DNA of 64,000 nucleotides from Lepus europaeus (GCF_033115175.1 NC_084834.1:120400275-120464274); one strand, 5' to 3'; counted from the first letter of the stretch, positions 43,435 through 54,296 are shown. The notes: generated by a model from the sequence alone, not told the origin. Program-made: numbers and translations.

Positions 43435-43829
43435 GTTTGGGATATTCTGACGGCTTTAAGTCAGTGGTAGGTATACATGTAATTATTATGTTTTTCTGTA
43501 TGGAGTTTTTGGTATGCAGAGAATATCCATAACAACAAAGGACAAAAGGGACAGAGGAAGCAGCATGGATCACTTCTGAACGAATACGCCCAGAACTGGT
43601 CCTGCTGCCCTGGATCAATCACTGAAGCAGCCCAGGCGTCAGATTCCAATATGTGCTGTCTAAAACCCTTTCCAGACCCAAACTTCATTGCTTCCTACTG
43701 TACTCCCCTCTCCCCTTCGCAGCCGGGGCGCTGGCACTGGCAACAGAGGGGCTAAGTTATGGGTTTCCCCACTCACATGACAGCTAATTCAATTTTTTTA
43801 AACTTTGATCTACTTATCTACCTAAAAAA
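43435..43829. other. no gene seen
   Basis: About 400 bases, unassigned. Confidence 0.45.
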
Positions 43830-44090
43830 ATGTTAGGTTTTGGTTCTCTTGTTCATACTTAATAAATGCATGCAAGTGCTCAGGCCACCATGACTGAGCA
43901 CCTCAGGCGAGGTGGATGAAGCAGAAACTGACTTTCTCACGGTTCTGGCAGCAGCAGGTCAAGGTCAAGTTGGTAGCAGGGCTGGCTTCTCCTGAGGCCT
44001 CTCTCCTTGGTCTGTGGAAGGCCATCTTCTCCCTGTCTTCACTCTGTGCGAGTCTGTGTGGCGACTCCTTCCTCTTAAAAGAATGTAGGT
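43830..44090 (-). mobile_element. ancient MaLR/MER-type repeat, antisense (left part)
   Basis: GCAGAAACTGACTTTCTCACGGTTCTGGCAGC, GGGCTGGCTTCTCCTGAGGCC and CTGTCTTCACTCTGTG are in the order of a common ancient interspersed repeat read on its minus strand. It resumes at 44757. Confidence 0.45.
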
Positions 44091-44776
44091 TGGGGGCTGG
44101 CACTTCAGCACAGCTGGTTAAAGTCCTGGCCTGAAGCACCAGCATCCCATATGGGTGCTGGTTCGAGACCCAGCTGCTCCAATTCCAATCCTGCTCTCTG
44201 CTATGGACTGGGAAAACAATAGAAGATGGCCCAAGTCCTTGGGGCCTTGCACCCATGTGGGAGACCCAGAAGAAGCTCCAGGCTCCAGATCGGTGCAGCA
44301 CTGGCCATTGTGGCCATCTGAGGAGTGAACCAGCAGATAGAAGACCTCTCTCTGTGTCTCTACCTCTCTCTGTAACTCTGTCTTTCAAATAAATAAAATA
44401 AATCTTTTTTTTTTTTTTTTTGGACAGGCAGAGTGGACAGTGAGAGAGAGAGAGAGACAGAGAGAAAGGTCTTCCTTTTTGCCGTTGGTTCACCCTCCAA
44501 TGGCTGCTGCGGCCGGCGCACCGCGCTGATCCGAAGCCAGGAGCCAGGTGCCTCTCCTGGTCTCCCATGCGGGTGCAGGCCCAAGCACTTGGGCCATCCT
44601 CCTCTGCACTCCCGGGCCACAGCAGAGAGCTGGCCTGGAAGAGGAGCAACCAGGACAGAATCTGGTGCCCCGACCGGGACTAGAACCCGGGGTGCCGGTG
44701 CCGCAGGCAGAGGATTAGCCTAGTGAGCCATGGTGCTGGCCATAAAATAAATCTTTAAAAAAAAAAAATAATGTAG
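44083..44776 (+). mobile_element. CSINE (AAATAAA tail) split by a nested SINE
   Basis: Sense copy, body 44092-44407, tail resuming at 44742-44767. AATGTAGGT at 44083-44091 and again just after the A-run (about 44770) is the TSD. Confidence 0.93.
44393..44756 (-). mobile_element. CSINE, plain-A-tail subfamily, nested
   Basis: Antisense copy, 44408-44741, with an exact 15-bp TSD, ATAAAATAAATCTTT, at 44393-44407 and 44742-44756. The host is the tail of the preceding sense SINE, the same configuration as at 5521-5853. Confidence 0.95.
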
Positions 44777-44910
44777 GTCATAATGGATGGCGACCCAGGT
44801 TAACCTCACTTTAACTTAATTACGTCCACAAAGACCTCATCTCCAAATAAATTCACTGAGGGTTAGAATTTCAATGTATGAATTCGATGGAGAAATAACT
44901 CAGCCCTAAC
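44777..44910 (-). mobile_element. ancient MaLR/MER-type repeat, antisense (right part)
   Basis: TTACGTCCACAAAGACCTCATCTCCAAATAA and GAATTTCAATGTATGAATTC continue the element of 43830-44090 beyond the two nested SINEs. Confidence 0.45.
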
Positions 44911-44974
44911 AGGGGAGTCCTAAATCTTCCTACTGATACATTTGTAGGAGGAGTAGCAAAATTACTGTTTACCT

Positions 44975-45319
44975 CTTTTTTTTTTTTCTGGTAAGATGTA
45001 TTTACTTATTCAAAAGTCAGAATTATAGGGGTTGGGGGAGGGAAGAGATGCCTTGCATCTGCTGGTTCACTCCCCAAATGGCTGAAATGACCAGAGCTGG
45101 GCCAGGCTGAAACCAGGAGCCAGCAGCTTCTTCCGGGTCTCCTATGTGGGTGCAAGAGCCCAAGCACTTGGGCCATCCTCTGCTTCTTGGGTCATCCTTC
45201 TGTCACCTTAGCAGGGAGCTGGATCGGAAGTGGAACAGCCGGGACTTGAACTGGTGCCCATGTGGGATGCTGACATTGCAGATGGTGGCTTTTACCTGCT
45301 ATGCCACAGTGTCGGCCCC
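44975..45319 (-). mobile_element. CSINE
   Basis: Antisense copy with a T-run start and GTCGGCCCC head end. GTTTACCTCTTTT before and GTTTAACTTCTTG after it look like a worn TSD. Confidence 0.9.
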
Positions 45320-45530
45320 GTTTAACTTCTTGTCACTAAAATGTCAAACTGCTTCATAACTGACTTAGAGACAATTAGTGTATAGGGTTGCTTAACATGG
45401 TGTGAATTAATTATTAAATTTAGCTCTGTGTGCCATTAAAAGCAAGATTCTGAGGTTGAAGCTGAAGTTATGTGTTCTAACAAAAATTCACTCATTTTCT
45501 AGAAGTAATCTGGTTGGAAAAATACAACAC

Positions 45531-45900
45531 TGGTTTCAAAGGGCCTGGTGCTGCAGCACAGTGGGGTAAAGCTGCTGCCTGAGGCGCCGGCATCCCACCT
45601 GGGTGCTGTTCAGGTCCTGGCTGCTTCACTTCCAATCTGGCTCTCTGCTGGTGGACTGGGAAAGCAGTGGAAGACGGCCCAAGTGTTTGGGCCCCTGCAC
45701 CCACGTGGGAGACCCGGAGGAAGCTCCTGGTTCCTGGATTGGCTCAGCTCCAGCCATCGTGGCCATTTGGGGAGTGAACCATTGGATGGAAGAACTCTCT
45801 TTCTCTCTCTCTCTCCCCCTCCATCCTTCCCTCCCTCTTTGTAACTCTGCCTTTCAAATAAAATAAATAAATCTTAAAAAAACAAACCTGGTTTCAAGGA
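45531..45900 (+). mobile_element. CSINE
   Basis: Sense copy, 45541-45887. TGGTTTCAA occurs immediately before and after it (TSD). Confidence 0.93.
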
Positions 45901-46166
45901 CCAATGTCTGGTGGCAAACGTGGCATACATACGACGTCCCCAGCATATTCTTCCAACAGCGTCTGCTGATCAAGAGCTGTCCAGCACGGTGTGGTGTACG
46001 GTTGGCCAAGCTGCCCCACTTCCAGCACGCTTCTCAGTCAATTAGGCCCAGCGAGGGACAAATTGAACTCTGCCGGCTTGGCCTCCAGAAGCCTCCGTGC
46101 CTGCTGCCGCACACACAGTGTCCTTTCTTGAGCCTGTAGGTCACGGGAACGAGCGCCAGGTCCCAG
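45901..46166. other. no gene seen
   Basis: Unassigned sequence leading into the tandem repeat at 46167. Confidence 0.45.
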
Positions 46167-46274
46167 CAGCGCACAACCGCAAAGGACACAGCAGGGCGAG
46201 ATCAGCGCACAACCGCAAAGGACACAGGGGGGCGTGGCCAGCGCACAACCGCCAAGCACACAGGGAGGCATGGA
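46167..46274 (+). repeat. three tandem 36-bp units
   Basis: Units at 46167-46202, 46203-46238 and 46239-46274, each starting CAGCGCACAACCGC(A/C)AAG. The unit length is a multiple of three, so a plus frame (46097-46339) shows AHNRKGH / AHNRKGH / AHNRQAH at a 12-residue period, and the minus strand stays open too. CpG-containing. No gene is recognised. Confidence 0.95.
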
Positions 46275-47148
46275 CCCTGGCCACTTCGGAACAAGTCAAA
46301 AATGCCAAAAGCCGAAAATGCTGCCGGGAGAGCGGCTGAAGGACGCCGGTCCTCTGAGCCACAGACTTATTTTTAACTCTGGGGAAAACATGGTTTTGGC
46401 CAACTCATATGTTACAGCAAAGGCAGGTGAGAACATCGTCAAAGCATTTCCCAAAGGAACAGGCAGGTACATGTGTAAATCCAACTTCATTTGAAAAAGT
46501 AAAAAGAGCCAGGGGAAACAGAGAACATCAAATATTAATGCTGGATCCTGGCCCTCAAAGACGGTACCTGAGCAAGGGAGTTCCTAGCAGTTTTACAGTG
46601 CCGGCCTGCTCAAAGTCTTCCCCATAACTGGAAAGGTCCCGGGTGCAAGTTCTCAACACAGACTTTGATGATGTAGACGGAGGCCCACGGCGCCCTACAC
46701 CTCCAAGGGAACCCTAAACTGCCACGTGGGCCTCACGGCACGCCCACTGACCTTGGCCAAATGCTGCCCCTGCGGGAAGATCGGGATGGGAGTGCAGCAG
46801 GAACTCACGCTGTCGACCTCGGTAAAGGACACATACTGGTGGCCAGCTTCTGGCACCGAGTTTCAATGTGGAGGTCTCCTTGCAAAACAAGCTGTTGACG
46901 ACTGAGAACCACCCTACTGACACCCAAGTTCTTGTTAGTAGTAACTGGAAGAAGTGCTGATGGCATCACTTACTCAAAATGAAGCAATACTGCTCCACGT
47001 CTGTGACAACTAAAGTGATGCTGACAGAGTCGATCACAATAAGCGTCAATATCCCATCTGTGTTTTGTTATCACACTTGACAGAACCACCCAAGACCATA
47101 CTGGTTACTTACATTTTTACCATAGCAGCAAAGCTACATGCATATACA
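46275..47148. other. no gene seen
   Basis: About 870 bases, moderate GC, without recognised repeats. Frames at 46234-46627 (plus) and 46714-46923 (minus) have no homology that I recognise. Confidence 0.4.
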
Positions 47149-47358
47149 GAGTATCTCAAAGAGTTCATGGAAAATGGAATTAAAAGATAAACTAACTTTG
47201 GTGCAAAACAAATTTTGAAATCCATGCATACTTTTCCACAATATACACTTTCATGAACTTTTTGAAGAACCCCATCATGGGCATGGATTCTAAAATGTTT
47301 TGTAGCAAAACAAACTTACCTATTAATCCTGCTTTTCACAAACTTTTTAAGTACCCTC
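47149..47358 (+). mobile_element. fold-back MITE (long inverted repeat)
   Basis: The left arm (about 47149-47231) and right arm (about 47281-47357) are imperfect reverse complements of about 80 bases. Examples: GAGTATCTCAAAGAGTTCATGG against the complement of AAACTTTTTAAGTACCCTC, and AAATCCATGC against GCATGGATTC. TA dinucleotides flank both ends. No coding capacity. Related copies lie at 32567-32665 and 55850-55985. Confidence 0.7.
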
Positions 47359-47449
47359 ACATAGAGAGTTAACCTTATGTTCTGTTGTCATCACATAGGA
47401 AAATGAAAACTTCCAAACAGTTTTCAAAATTCCATATAAGAAAATAAGA

Positions 47450-47800
47450 AGACTCAAGGAGGGGCCAGCGCTGTGGTGCAGTGGATTAAAGCCCTGGCCT
47501 GAAGTGCCGGCATCCCATATGGGCACCGGTTCTAGTCCCAGCTGCTCCTCTTCCAATCCAGCTCTCTGCTATGGCCTGGAAAAACAGTGGAAAATGGCGC
47601 TAGTCCTTGGGCCCCTGTACCCATGTGGGAGACCCAGAAGAAGCTCCTGGCTTCGGATCAGCGCTGTTCTGGCTGTTGTAGCCATCTGGGGAGTGAACCA
47701 GTAGATGGAAAACCTCTCTTTCTGTCTCTACCTCTCTCTGTAACTCTGTCTTTCAAATAAATAAAATAAATCTTTTAAAAAAAAAAAAAGACTCAAGGAG
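47450..47800 (+). mobile_element. CSINE with TSD
   Basis: Sense copy, 47462-47788. An exact 12-bp TSD, AGACTCAAGGAG, lies at 47450-47461 and 47789-47800. Confidence 0.95.
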
Positions 47801-48093
47801 ATTTCACAACCTGGCCATCCCAGGATCTGCCACTCTGCTGTGCCAGAAAGTATCAGGCCTTCCTGTTTTTATATCCTGCTCTAGGTGCCGGCTAATCCGA
47901 CTTCAATTTCAGAGTGCCTTCCTCACGGCCTAGGTCTGCTACAGTAATATATGTGTCAAGTCAAGGCGCTGATACACCAGGACTTCAAACTGAAAGTCTA
48001 CAGGCACTGGAGTTTCCAAAGGACTTTTAGAAAAATATTTTAAAGAGTTAACAAAAATCAGCAAAGTACATAAGGCTTAAAATGTATTTTAGG
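47801..48093. other. no gene seen
   Basis: About 290 bases, unassigned. Confidence 0.45.
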
Positions 48094-48410
48094 GGGACCG
48101 GCGTTGTGGCATAGCGGGTAAAGCCACTGCCTGTGTCGCCAGCATCCCATATGGGTGCCAGTTTGATTCCTGGCTGCTCCACTTCTGATCCAGCTCCCTG
48201 CTAATGTGCTTGGGAAAGCAGAGGAGGATGACCCAAGTGCTTGGGCCCCGGCAGCTATGTGGGAGACGAAGAAGCTCCTGACTCATAGCTTCAGCCTGGC
48301 CCAGCCCCAGCGGCTGCAACCATTCAGGGAGTGAACCAGCAGATGGAAGATTCTCTCTCTCTCTCTCTTTCTCTAACTCTTTCAAATAAATAAATAAATA
48401 TTTTTAAAAA
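48094..48410 (+). mobile_element. CSINE
   Basis: Sense copy with AAATAAATAAATAAATATTTTT tail. AAATGTATTTT before and ACATGTATTTTT after it are a probable TSD. Confidence 0.93.
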
Positions 48411-48807
48411 ACATGTATTTTTTATAAACTAAACATATTCGAACAAAACTTTTTCATTCTAAGATTCCTTTAGAGAACCTTAAGTGTTGATTTATAGAAT
48501 GCTCACAACTGAGGAGGGAGGGTATGAGCCAAAGAGATAATTATTCAAGACAGTCACCAATGAAAGACCAGATGAAAGTGCCACTTCTCTACAATTATCA
48601 CCGGTAGCAGCCCTTCCATCCTGTTCTGTCTGCCACTTCCGTTTTCTCTCCAAGTGTCTTTGCCTAACATTTTCTTGATCCCCTTTGTCACCATGTCTTG
48701 CCCTCAGACTTCTTAGCCAGCTTAGATCTGAGGCCATCACCAAAACTACTCCCCTCCACCCAGTTCCACCTCCCTGAACCCCTTTCTCCCAGCATCCCAT
48801 TCACACT
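48411..48807. other. no gene seen
   Basis: About 400 bases, unassigned. A minus frame at 48492-48800 has no support. Confidence 0.45.
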
Positions 48808-48886
48808 CTGCTAAGGTCTGAATATCTCCACCCAAACTGTTGAAATGTAATCCCCTTGTGAGGCATAAAGAAGGGGGACACAACAG
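48808..48886 (+). mobile_element. ancient MaLR/MER-type repeat (left part)
   Basis: TAAGGTCTGAATATCTCCACCC and TGTTGAAATGTAATCCCC, the start of the family also seen at 10765-11095. Confidence 0.5.
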
Positions 48887-49262
48887 GGCTGGCACTGTGA
48901 CACAGCGAGCTAAGCTGCCACCTGCAATGCTGTCATCCCACCCTGGAGAGCCAGTTCCAGTCCTGGCTGCTCTACTTCCATGTGGCTCCCTGCTAATGTG
49001 CCTAGGGAAGCAGTGGAGGATGGCTCAAGTACTTGGGCCCCTGCCCCTGCCACTCCAGGCTCCTGGCTTCTGCCTGGCCCAGACCCAGTCATTACAGCCA
49101 TTTGGGAAGTGAGGCAGTTGGAAGATCTCTCTCTCTCTCTCTCTCTCTCTCCCACTCTCCCACTCTCCCACTCTCCCACTCTCTCTCCCTCTTTCTCTGT
49201 GTGGGGTGGGGTGGGGATTGGAGGTGTATTACTCTCCCATTCAAATAATATTTTTTAAAAAA
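48887..49262 (+). mobile_element. CSINE with (TCTCCCAC)n
   Basis: Sense copy inserted into the MaLR/MER-type repeat. Its CT-rich stretch has expanded to (CT)n plus four units of TCTCCCAC at about 49148-49182, followed by a GGGGTGGGGTGGGG block. Confidence 0.92.
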
Positions 49263-49545
49263 GAGGTGGACGCTTAGTCCAATGATGGTGTTTGGAGGTG
49301 GGATCTTTGGGAGGTGATTCAGGCTGAATGAGGCCATAAGGGTGGGGTCCTAATACAATGGGACGGCAGCTCTTAAAGAGCTGACAGGCTCAGTCTCTGT
49401 GTCACCATTAGAGGCTACTTCAGGACCCTGAACCCCACCAGCAGGAAACAATTCAATAGATGTGCTGCCTGGTCTGTAACCTTCCAGCCCCTAGAAATAT
49501 GAACCAAATAAACCCGTCAAAATACCAACCCCAGCTTAACCCAGT
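49263..49545 (+). mobile_element. ancient MaLR/MER-type repeat (right part)
   Basis: Continues the element after the SINE: GGTGTTTGGAGGTGGGATCTTTGGGAGGTGATTCAGG, ATGAGGCCATAAGGGTGGGG, AGCCCCTAGAAATATGAACCAAATAAA. Confidence 0.55.
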
Positions 49546-49827
49546 CTAGACCTCTTCCACAGGGGCAGCACTGCTTTTGAAGTAGCTAGAGAAACACACT
49601 CACTGGATGGACTGGTCAAGCAGCAGAGTCCTGGCTACGCAACACCCATTCCTCCATTCTTCTACACAAGTGTGTGCCCTACCCTCTCGTCTCAACGAAC
49701 CTTCACCAGGCCTTCTCCATCCTCACTGTCAGTTGCTAAAAAACAGGCAATCAGAAGAGAATGCCCACAGCCCTCACCATGGCCTCCCTCTATGGGCCTG
49801 GGGCTGGCTCCCATATAGTGTTTTGTT
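49546..49827. other. no gene seen
   Basis: About 280 bases, unassigned. Confidence 0.45.
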
Positions 49828-50148
49828 TTTTAATTATTTACTTGCATTTTATTTGAAAGGCAGAAAGAGACAGAGAGACAGAGATCTTCCATCCATTGGT
49901 TCACTCTTCAAATGCCCACAATAGCCAGGGCTGAGCCAGGCCAAAGTCAGGAGCCAGTAACTCCTTCTGGGTTTTCCAAGTGGGTATTAGGGACCCAAAT
50001 AATTGAGTCATCACCTGTTGTCTCACCAGGCACATTAAAGGAAAGCCGGACTGGAAACAGAGGCACCAGGACTTGAACCAGGCATTCCAATATGGGATGT
50101 GGCCATGCCAAGAGCGACTTAATCTCTGAACCAAATGCTAAAGCCTCA
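49828..50148 (-). mobile_element. old CSINE-like element
   Basis: Antisense, diverged copy from a TTATTTACTTGCATTTTATTTGAAAGG start to a degraded head. Older-subfamily phrases (CCAGGACTTGAACCAGGC). Confidence 0.82.
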
Positions 50149-50393
50149 TGCAAAGCATTCTACCTTCCCTTCCAGGACTGTGGATGGCCTGTCCATCTCT
50201 GTGTCTGAGGTCAGCCTCCCTCCCCACCTTCTATGCATTAGACCCCTTCCCCTCTCATCAGTCAAGGACAACGCTCCAGCAATTCTCCTCTTCCTTCTGT
50301 ATCATTGTTTTCCCCACCCTACTTAAGCCTCCATTGGCATATAAGGCAGCATAAAAACATGCTGTATTTTCCATCTTAAAAAAACTCGTAGGG
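50149..50393. other. no gene seen
   Basis: Pyrimidine-rich, unassigned. Confidence 0.4.
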
Positions 50394-50694
50394 CTGGCAC
50401 TGTGGTGTTGCAGGTTAAACTGCTGCCAGTGACACCAGCATCCCATATGGGCATGAGGTTAAGTCCCTGCTGCTCTACTTCCAATATAGCTCCCTGTTAA
50501 TGCACCTGGGAGAGCAGTGGAAGATGGCCCACACACTTGAGTCCCTGAACCCTAAGGGAAACCTCGCTTCTGCCTTGCCCAGTCCTGGTCATTGTGGCCA
50601 CTTCAGGAGTGAACCAGTGGATGGTAGATATTCCTTCTCTTTCAGTAACTCTGCTTTTCAAATAAATAAATAAATAAATAAATCTTTCAAAAGA
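50394..50694 (+). mobile_element. CSINE
   Basis: Sense copy with an (AAAT)n tail of seven units. The body lacks about 20 bases in the GAAACCTCGCTTCTGCC region. Confidence 0.9.
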
Positions 50695-50804
50695 AATCGT
50701 GACACCTCTGTTTCCTCTCTACAGCTTCTGTCCCATTTCTCTGCTCTACATCACAGCAAACCTTCTGCCTGCTGAATCCAATTCAACCCCTTTTCTTCCC
50801 CTTA

Positions 50805-51010
50805 AACCTATTCCAAATTATCTGTCACTGCTACCATTCCTCTGAACTCCTCGTCACTGTCACCATTGACCTTCATGCTGCTCAGTCCCATGGTCAATTC
50901 TGTCTTCAACCTATTTGATCTCACAACATCTGAGACAGCAGACTGGTTCCTTCTGGGCTGAAGCTAGAAGCTTCTCTCCATCTCCAGTGTCTGACCCCTG
51001 AGTGTTGCCG
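50805..51010 (+). mobile_element. LINE-2/CR1-type reverse transcriptase fragment (tentative)
   Basis: CACCATTGACCTTCATGCTGCTCAGTCCCATGGTCAATTCTG and TTTGATCTCACAACATCTGAGACAG translate to a worn DL(S/T)..(F/E)D-type motif of CR1/L2 reverse transcriptases. No frame is intact. Confidence 0.45.
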
Positions 51011-51424
51011 TCCTTTCTTCCTACTCCCTCGCTGTGGCTTCCTCCACTGCCTCAGGACCGTGGACCCTGACAGCCACCACACGCCGCTCACATTACAATT
51101 TACTCATCCAGAGTCCTTGGCCTTCGCACCTCCACTGCACTTCAACTGTTCCTCCCAGCGTGGGAGGTACACATCTTCGCCTGCAGCACTGGGACCAGCT
51201 GCGTGCCAGAGGTGGCTCCCAGCAAAGAGGCCGCCAGGCAGAGCGCTCCACTGCAGTCCATCATAGCTCCTAGACCCTGCCACTCCCTCTGACGTCACGC
51301 AGCACGCGAGAGCGTGGAAGCTCGTTCAACGTTCCCTTCATCCCAAGCCATGCAACCGAGGGAGGCAGACTACATTTCTCCTGATCCCCACCCAGCCACA
51401 GTTTCTGGCACATAGGTAGCCCTT
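51011..51424. other. no gene seen; consensus CRE
   Basis: Unassigned, some CpG. A palindromic TGACGTCA lies at 51290-51297 with CpGs around it. Confidence 0.45.
51290..51297. promoter_or_regulatory. TGACGTCA, consensus cAMP-response element
   Basis: An exact 8-bp CREB/ATF palindrome within a CpG-containing segment. An 8-base match is not rare enough by itself to imply function. Confidence 0.25.
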
Positions 51425-51770
51425 GATCTACTTCTCTTTTTAAAAAAGATTTATTTATTTATTTGAAGGGTAGAGTTACAGAGAGAGAGAGAGGGAAAGA
51501 TCTTCCACCTGCTGGTTCACTCCCAGATGGCCACAAGGGCCGGAAATGAGCTGACCCCAAGCCTGGAGCCAGGAGCTTCTTCTGGGTCCCCCATGCTGGT
51601 GCAGGGGCCCAAGGACTTGGGCCATCTTCCACTGCTTTCCCAGGCCAAATCAGAGAGCTGGATCGGAAGTGGAGTGGCTGGGTCTTGAACCAGTGTCCAT
51701 ATGGGATGCTGGCACTGCAGATGGTGGGTTTACCAACTACACCACAGTGCCAGCCAAGATGTACTTCTAT
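51425..51770 (-). mobile_element. CSINE
   Basis: Antisense copy, about 51437-51756. GATCTACTTCTC before and GATGTACTTCTA after it are the TSD with one or two mismatches. Confidence 0.94.
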
Positions 51771-52549
51771 TTAACAAAAGCAACTATTGTAAAATGAACT
51801 TTTAAGCAGAAAACATAGAGCAAATGCAACCTCCTCATTCAGAACTTTTTTGAGAGGCTACTGATAGACTACAACTCTATCAATCCAGGAAATAAAACTT
51901 CCTCTATTATAGGTAGGCACCAGGAGCAATGCACCCAGGAAGCCAGTCTTGCCATTCCATAAACTCCTGTAACGTCCTGACCAAACCTGCTTGCTCCACA
52001 TGATTCCTACTCGCTCACTGTGGAGGTCGCCCACAGGAAGCAATGCCCTGGGCGCAACTGAACAGGAGACATTCTATCAGGAGGGCTCTGAAACACAAAA
52101 TCCGCCGAGCGAACCCTCAGGTAACAAAAGCAGCAGCGGAGCAGCAGGGGTGAGGAAAAGCATCGTGTGTACAGCCTCACAAAAGGGTAAGCAGCCCAGT
52201 GGCTGCGGCAACACAAGCTCCTTTCACTCGGAAAGCGACCTCATTTAGCTGGCCCACAAACCTGGACTCCAAGCTGCGGGCTGACCTGGACAAGCACGGA
52301 GATGTGTACTCCCGCACTTCTAGAAGACATCCCACCCGCGGCACGTCGCTGGGAACACTACATGTTGTTCCATTCACTCCTCAACCTTAAGTCAAACGTC
52401 TCTCACCTGTTAGTGAAGAAGTTGAGGTACAGTACCATGAAAAAAACTCAAATAACCTGCCAGAACCTGGGCTGTGAGGTGTCTACACAGGGACCCTCAG
52501 GTGAAAATCCGATTCCGTAGCAACTCAGATTCCACAGGCAGTGGTGGCT
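51771..52549. other. no gene seen
   Basis: About 780 bases with scattered CpG, unassigned. Small frames on both strands without support. Confidence 0.4.
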
Positions 52550-52695
52550 GGCTCAACTGCTATTACTATTATGCCTATTTCAAAGATGACGAGAGCCTCA
52601 GAGGTGGTATGCACAAACCAGTTCAGCTAGAAACGGCTCAAACAACACGCTAACCCAGGTCTCTGACGCTAAATCCATTCTTTCTTCTACTGAAT
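52550..52695 (-). mobile_element. MIR element, antisense
   Basis: ACTGCTATTACTATTATGCCTATTTCAAAGATGACGAGAGCCTCAGAGG, then CAGCTAGAAACGGC and CTAACCCAGGTCTCTGACG follow the antisense MIR order. Confidence 0.6.
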
Positions 52696-53559
52696 CAGAC
52701 ATGGCAAAAACAATTCTGGGAAAACTGAACATTTTTTTAAATTTACCAAGGTCTTGCTTCACGCTGGATATAAAACATTTGTGTGTCAACTCACAGGTGT
52801 ACAACACTGAGCAAGGTAGTCAGCTGCTTTGAGCTTTCCGTTCCTGATCCATACAATGGGTATAACAATGCCGGCATTCAATGTCTTGCACAGTCCGTGA
52901 GGGAGGCAAAGATATCAACAAATAGCTTCAATAACGGGTAGGAGGCAGGAACACAGAAGGCAGGACAGCAAACGGGACAGCATTTTTCTGCTGCAGGGCC
53001 CTGCAAGCAAAATAGCACTGAAAAAAATGCCATCCACTGGTCAGTGGCAAAATCACTCACACTCGTGCCCAGAGAGCAAAACGGGGGAGAACGCAGGCGG
53101 AGGCGCGGTGGGGGCTGGGAGGGTAGAGAGGGAAGGTGCCGCGCAGCGAATCGGCTTCTTTCCCGAGTGCACCCACCTGAGCAGGCAGGGAGGGAGTTCC
53201 AGGAGGCCCTGGATCAAGCCCCAGAGCCAGTGCGAGGCGGCGCTGTGCCCTGCACAAGGGCAGGAAGGCTAGGCAGAAACTTGCTGGGCAGTGTTGGCAG
53301 CGCGGTGGGCCAGGAGGGCGGAGAAGAGGCGGGGGGCAACAAGGGGGACTTGGATGCCTGGTGCTCCAGGAAACCAAAAGGCCAGCACCCTCAGCATGGG
53401 CTAAGGGGCCTCTGAACAGAGGTCTGGGCGTGGAGCAGAGTGTCACAGTGCTCAGCGCTATCAGAAAGGAAGCCCCGGTCACTGTGAACACCCACTCCGC
53501 CTCCCCTGGCATGCCGCACTCCCTCTCAGGCTTTCACCTGGCTGGGACCCGCCTGCTTC
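52696..53559. other. no gene seen; GC- and CpG-richer segment
   Basis: 53080-53340 is GC-rich with several CpG (CGGAGGCGCGGTGG, CCGCGCAGCGAATCGG). Its middle resembles a worn antisense L2 (GAGCAGGCAGGGAGGGAGTTCCAGG). The 151-codon minus frame at 53057-53512 is low-complexity, proline/leucine-rich and unlikely to be a gene. Confidence 0.4.
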
Positions 53560-53910
53560 ATACTCATTTATTTCTCTCTTTTTAAAATTAATTTATTTGA
53601 AAAGCAGAGTAGCAGAGGGGAGGGAGGAGCAGAGAGAAAGAGACCTTCCACTTTGGGGCTCACTCCCCAGATGGCCACAGTGGCATGGGCTGGGTCAGGC
53701 TGAAGCCAGGAGCCTGGAACTCCATCTGGTTCTTCCATGTGGGTGGCAGGGACCCAAGCACTTGAGCCCTCATCCACTGCTTTCCCAGGCAGGGAGCTGG
53801 ATCCGAAACAGAACAGCCAGGGCTCAAACCGATGCTCCGGTACAGGATGCTGGCACGGTAAGTGCTGGCTTCACCTGCTGTACCACAAGCCCAGCCCTGA
53901 ATACTCATTT
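53560..53910 (-). mobile_element. CSINE with TSD
   Basis: Antisense copy, about 53579-53898. ATACTCATTT at 53560-53569 and 53901-53910 is the TSD. Confidence 0.94.
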
Positions 53911-54296
53911 TTGGTTGAGATCTCCAGAGACAAACATGGCTGCTGCCCTTTTTGTACAAGAAAGGCCAAGTCTCCACCTGCCACGAAACCCATGCTTCTC
54001 ATCTCTCCTTCCCAGGGAATGTGTGGGCCAGGAGCGCTACAGATGGTAAACTGTATACATACACTGTATATATGCTTGGAGAACTGAAGATCAGGAGACA
54101 GGAATTCAATCACATTCGAAAGAAAGAAATGGTATCAGGGATAAGTACCTATTTAAAATAAAGTGAAAATAAAAACTTTCTACCTCTAGAATCTACTCTT
54201 AAGCCTGTTCCTGAGCAAACGAGCCCTGCACGCAGACACTGCCCGTCCTAACTGTGCCTTTTCACTCTGTTTTTCCTTCTTTCCTGATCTGTAGAG
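53911..54296. other. no gene seen
   Basis: About 390 bases, unassigned. Confidence 0.45.

Noticed and set aside
53057..53512. 151-codon minus-strand frame
   Set aside because: Low-complexity Pro/Leu/Ala/Ser composition, GC-rich context, and no splice or homology support.
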